Below the pieces are notes generated by a model, which was given only the letters and a program-made list of their open reading frames with translations, was not told where the DNA came from and did no database searches. This document shows positions 6,471 through 7,805 of a DNA stretch of 7,805 nt, piece after piece; the first letter of the stretch is position 1; the number at the start of each line of letters is the position of its first letter. Source of the stretch: Chloroflexota bacterium (GTDB taxonomy: Bacteria; Chloroflexota; Limnocylindria; Limnocylindrales; CSP1-4); contig JAKAHX010000061.1 of the NCBI GenBank assembly GCA_021814735.1, positions 1 to 7,805 on the forward strand, in the 5' to 3' direction. Made by a program: the position numbers and the translations under genes.

Positions 6471-6503
6471 GCGGGTCGTCGAGGGCCGTGTGCAGGGGAA
6501 GAG

Positions 6504-6579
6504 TGGAGCGGAAGACGGGACTCGAACCCGCGACCCTCACCTTGGCAAGGTGATGCTCTACCAACTGAGCCACTTCCGC
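6504..6579 (-). tRNA. trnG: tRNA-Gly, anticodon GCC
   Basis: This is a 76-nt cloverleaf on the - strand. The acceptor stem pairs GCGGAAG with CTTCCGC perfectly. The D arm is GCTCAGTTGGTAGAGC. The anticodon stem TCACC/GGTGA holds the loop TTGCCAA with anticodon GCC, reading GGC and GGT. The T arm is GCGGG-TTCGAGT-CCCGT. The discriminator is U, the bacterial glycine identity base, followed by encoded CCA (6504-6506). It is the middle gene of the three-tRNA cluster, 35 bp after tRNA-Phe. Confidence 0.97.
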
Positions 6580-6614
6580 TCGTTCGCGCCGCCCGGCCTG
6601 CCGGGCTGATGCTG

Positions 6615-6690
6615 TGGTGCCGAGAGCCAGGATCGAACTGGCGACACCGCGATTTTCAGTCGCGTGCTCTACCAACTGAGCTATCTCGGC
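6615..6690 (-). tRNA. trnF: tRNA-Phe, anticodon GAA
   Basis: This is a 76-nt cloverleaf on the - strand. The acceptor stem pairs GCCGAGA with TCTCGGC. The D arm is GCTCAGTTGGTAGAGC. The anticodon stem CGCGA/TCGCG holds the loop CTGAAAA with anticodon GAA, reading TTC and TTT. The T arm is GCCAG-TTCGATC-CTGGC. The discriminator is A and CCA is encoded (6615-6617). It is the first gene of the cluster and lies about 30 nt after the predicted transcription start. Confidence 0.97.
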
Positions 6691-6727
6691 CCGGTCGCCG
6701 CGAGGCGCCACCCCCTCGGCGGCCGAC

Positions 6728-6757
6728 AGACTATCACACCGTGCGCGGTCCAGTCGA
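6728..6757 (-). promoter_or_regulatory. Predicted sigma-70-type promoter of the tRNA cluster
   Basis: On the - strand TCGACT (6752-6757) is a 4/6 match to the -35 consensus, and TAGTCT (6728-6733) is a -10 of the TANNNT type. The spacer is 18 bp. Transcription would start near 6721, about 30 nt before tRNA-Phe, and could cover all three tRNAs. The position between the htpX stop and the first tRNA supports it, but read-through from htpX is also possible because no clear terminator follows htpX. Confidence 0.5.
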
Positions 6758-6819
6758 GTCGCCCGCGCACGTCGGCCACCCCGCTTCCAGGGGCGGCGCG
6801 GCGACCACGAGGGTCCCGC

Positions 6820-7800
6820 TCAGTCGAGCCCCTGCAGTTGTCGCATCGCCGCGGCGTCCAGCGGCGGGTCACCGGTGAGCTGGCGCAGCCGGTTGATGCG
6901 GTCGACGATGGGTGGGTGGGTGGAGAAGAGCCCCTGCGCCCGGGGCTCGAACTTCTTGATGGGGTTCACGATGTAGAGATGCTGGGTGGCGCGGTTCGCC
7001 ACCTCCAGGACGTCCTTGTCCGAGGCGATCTTGGCCAGCGCGCGCTCGAGGCCCGCCGGGTTGCGCGTGAGCTCCACGCTCGACGCGTCGGCGAGGTACT
7101 CGCGCTGCCTGCTGACCGCCAGCTGGACGAGGCGGGCGAAGATGGGCGCCAGGATGGCCAGGACGATGGCGACCACGAAGAGGATCAGCTGGATCGCTCC
7201 GCCACCCTCCCGGTCGTTGCCGCGCCGCGGGCCGCCGCCGAAGAACGTGAAGCGCAGGAAGAAATCGGCGAGGAGCGCGATGCTGCCGACCAGCACGGCG
7301 ACCAGCAGGGTGAAGCGGATGTCGTAGTTGCGGACGTGGGACATCTCGTGCCCGATCACGCCCTGGAGCTCTTCGCGGTTCAGCTTCTGGAGCAGCCCCG
7401 TGGTGATGGCGATGGAGGCGTGCTGGGGGTCGCGGCCGGTGGCGAAGGCGTTGGGCGCGCTGTCATCGATGATGAAGACCCGGGGCATGGGCACGCCCGC
7501 CGCGACGGCCATCTCCTGGACCACGTCGAAGAGCTGGGGTGCCTGCTCGCGGGTGATCTGCTGCGCATGCGAGGCGCCGAGGACCAGCGAGTCGCCCCCG
7601 AAGTACGAGCCCGCCGTCAGCAACAGCGACAGGAAGACGGCGCCCAGCACCACCACGTACGCGGTGCTCGTGCTCCCAGTGAGGCCATACCCGATGGCGA
7701 ACCCGAGGCCCGCCAGCACCACGACCACGATGGCGGCGAGGAGCAGCGAGGACCGGCGGTTGGCGGCCTGCTCGTCGTAGAAGGTCGTCCGGGGGGTCAT
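6820..7800 (-). CDS. htpX: HtpX-like M48 family membrane zinc metalloprotease
   Basis: The protein has 326 residues, within the usual range for HtpX. Two membrane helices near the N-terminus (~18-40 and 48-66) precede a cytoplasmic segment with the M48 zinc motif HEMSH (His151, Glu152, His155). Two more helices follow (~162-184 and 203-226), then SRQREYLADASSVELT, where Glu234 is the third zinc ligand. The conserved PNAFATGRDPQHASIAITTGLL (starting at 116) and FSTHPPIVDRINRL (292-305) also match the family. HtpX degrades damaged or misassembled cytoplasmic-membrane proteins, working with FtsH in quality control. The ATG at 7800 fits the family start (TFYDEQAANRR), but only 5 bp precede it, so its ribosome binding site and promoter lie outside the window. 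The three tRNA genes follow on the same strand. Confidence 0.95.
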   Translation of the reverse strand: MTPRTTFYDEQAANRRSSLLLAAIVVVVLAGLGFAIGYGLTGSTSTAYVVVLGAVFLSLLLTAGSYFGGDSLVLGASHAQQITREQAPQLFDVVQEMAVAAGVPMPRVFIIDDSAPNAFATGRDPQHASIAITTGLLQKLNREELQGVIGHEMSHVRNYDIRFTLLVAVLVGSIALLADFFLRFTFFGGGPRRGNDREGGGAIQLILFVVAIVLAILAPIFARLVQLAVSRQREYLADASSVELTRNPAGLERALAKIASDKDVLEVANRATQHLYIVNPIKKFEPRAQGLFSTHPPIVDRINRLRQLTGDPPLDAAAMRQLQGLD

Positions 7801-7805
7801 GCCGA

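Noticed and set aside
6303..6878. Open frame on the + strand across the tRNA genes, encoding RRDSNPRPSPWQGDALPTE-type peptide
   Set aside because: This is the well-known spurious peptide made by translating the antisense of tRNA genes. Three complete tRNA cloverleaves explain the sequence on the other strand.

Overview
The window is a GC-rich stretch of bacterial chromosome with ordinary gene density. I see no phage, IS element, CRISPR array or defence island. The likely source is a soil or freshwater Chloroflexota (Limnocylindria-like) or a related actinobacterial-type lineage. I infer this from the GC-rich codon use, a start preceded only by a -10 box (leaderless), a NarL-type kinase with a HisKA_7TM-like sensor, and the style of the secreted proteins. 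Sequence alone cannot settle the phylum.

Left part (1-3084). The window opens inside the last ~77 codons of a secreted-type protein ending in an Ig-like domain (+ strand). It converges on a large secreted protein (419-2821, - strand, 800 aa). That protein has a signal peptide, a long stretch of autotransporter-passenger-like beta-strand repeats and one C-terminal fibronectin type III domain, but no autotransporter barrel and no sortase motif. A perfect 13-bp hairpin lies between the two stop codons. Upstream of the secreted protein is a divergent intergenic region (2822-3084) with seven GTAC tetramers in 71 bp.

Middle part (3085-6396). A 182-aa protein with a probable PH/GRAM-like C-terminal half starts from an apparently leaderless promoter. 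Its 3' end overlaps, tail to tail, that of a two-component operon on the - strand. In this operon a membrane histidine kinase (7TM, PAS, HisKA_3, HATPase_c) is followed, with an ATGA overlap, by a NarL/FixJ-type response regulator. The kinase senses a signal at or in the membrane, phosphorylates Asp61 of the regulator, and the regulator's LuxR-type helix-turn-helix binds unknown promoters. About 420 bp without a gene lie upstream of the kinase and hold two palindromes that could be operators.

Right part (6397-7805). Three tRNA genes on the - strand, transcribed in the order Phe(GAA), Gly(GCC), Gln(TTG), all have CCA encoded in the DNA and probably share one promoter. Upstream of them on the same strand is htpX, a membrane-bound M48 zinc metalloprotease of membrane-protein quality control, whose start codon lies 5 bp from the window edge.

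Nothing here amounts to a convincingly new system. The points most worth a second look are the barrel-less passenger-like secreted protein, the GTAC-rich divergent control region and the kinase with three cysteines in its PAS region.
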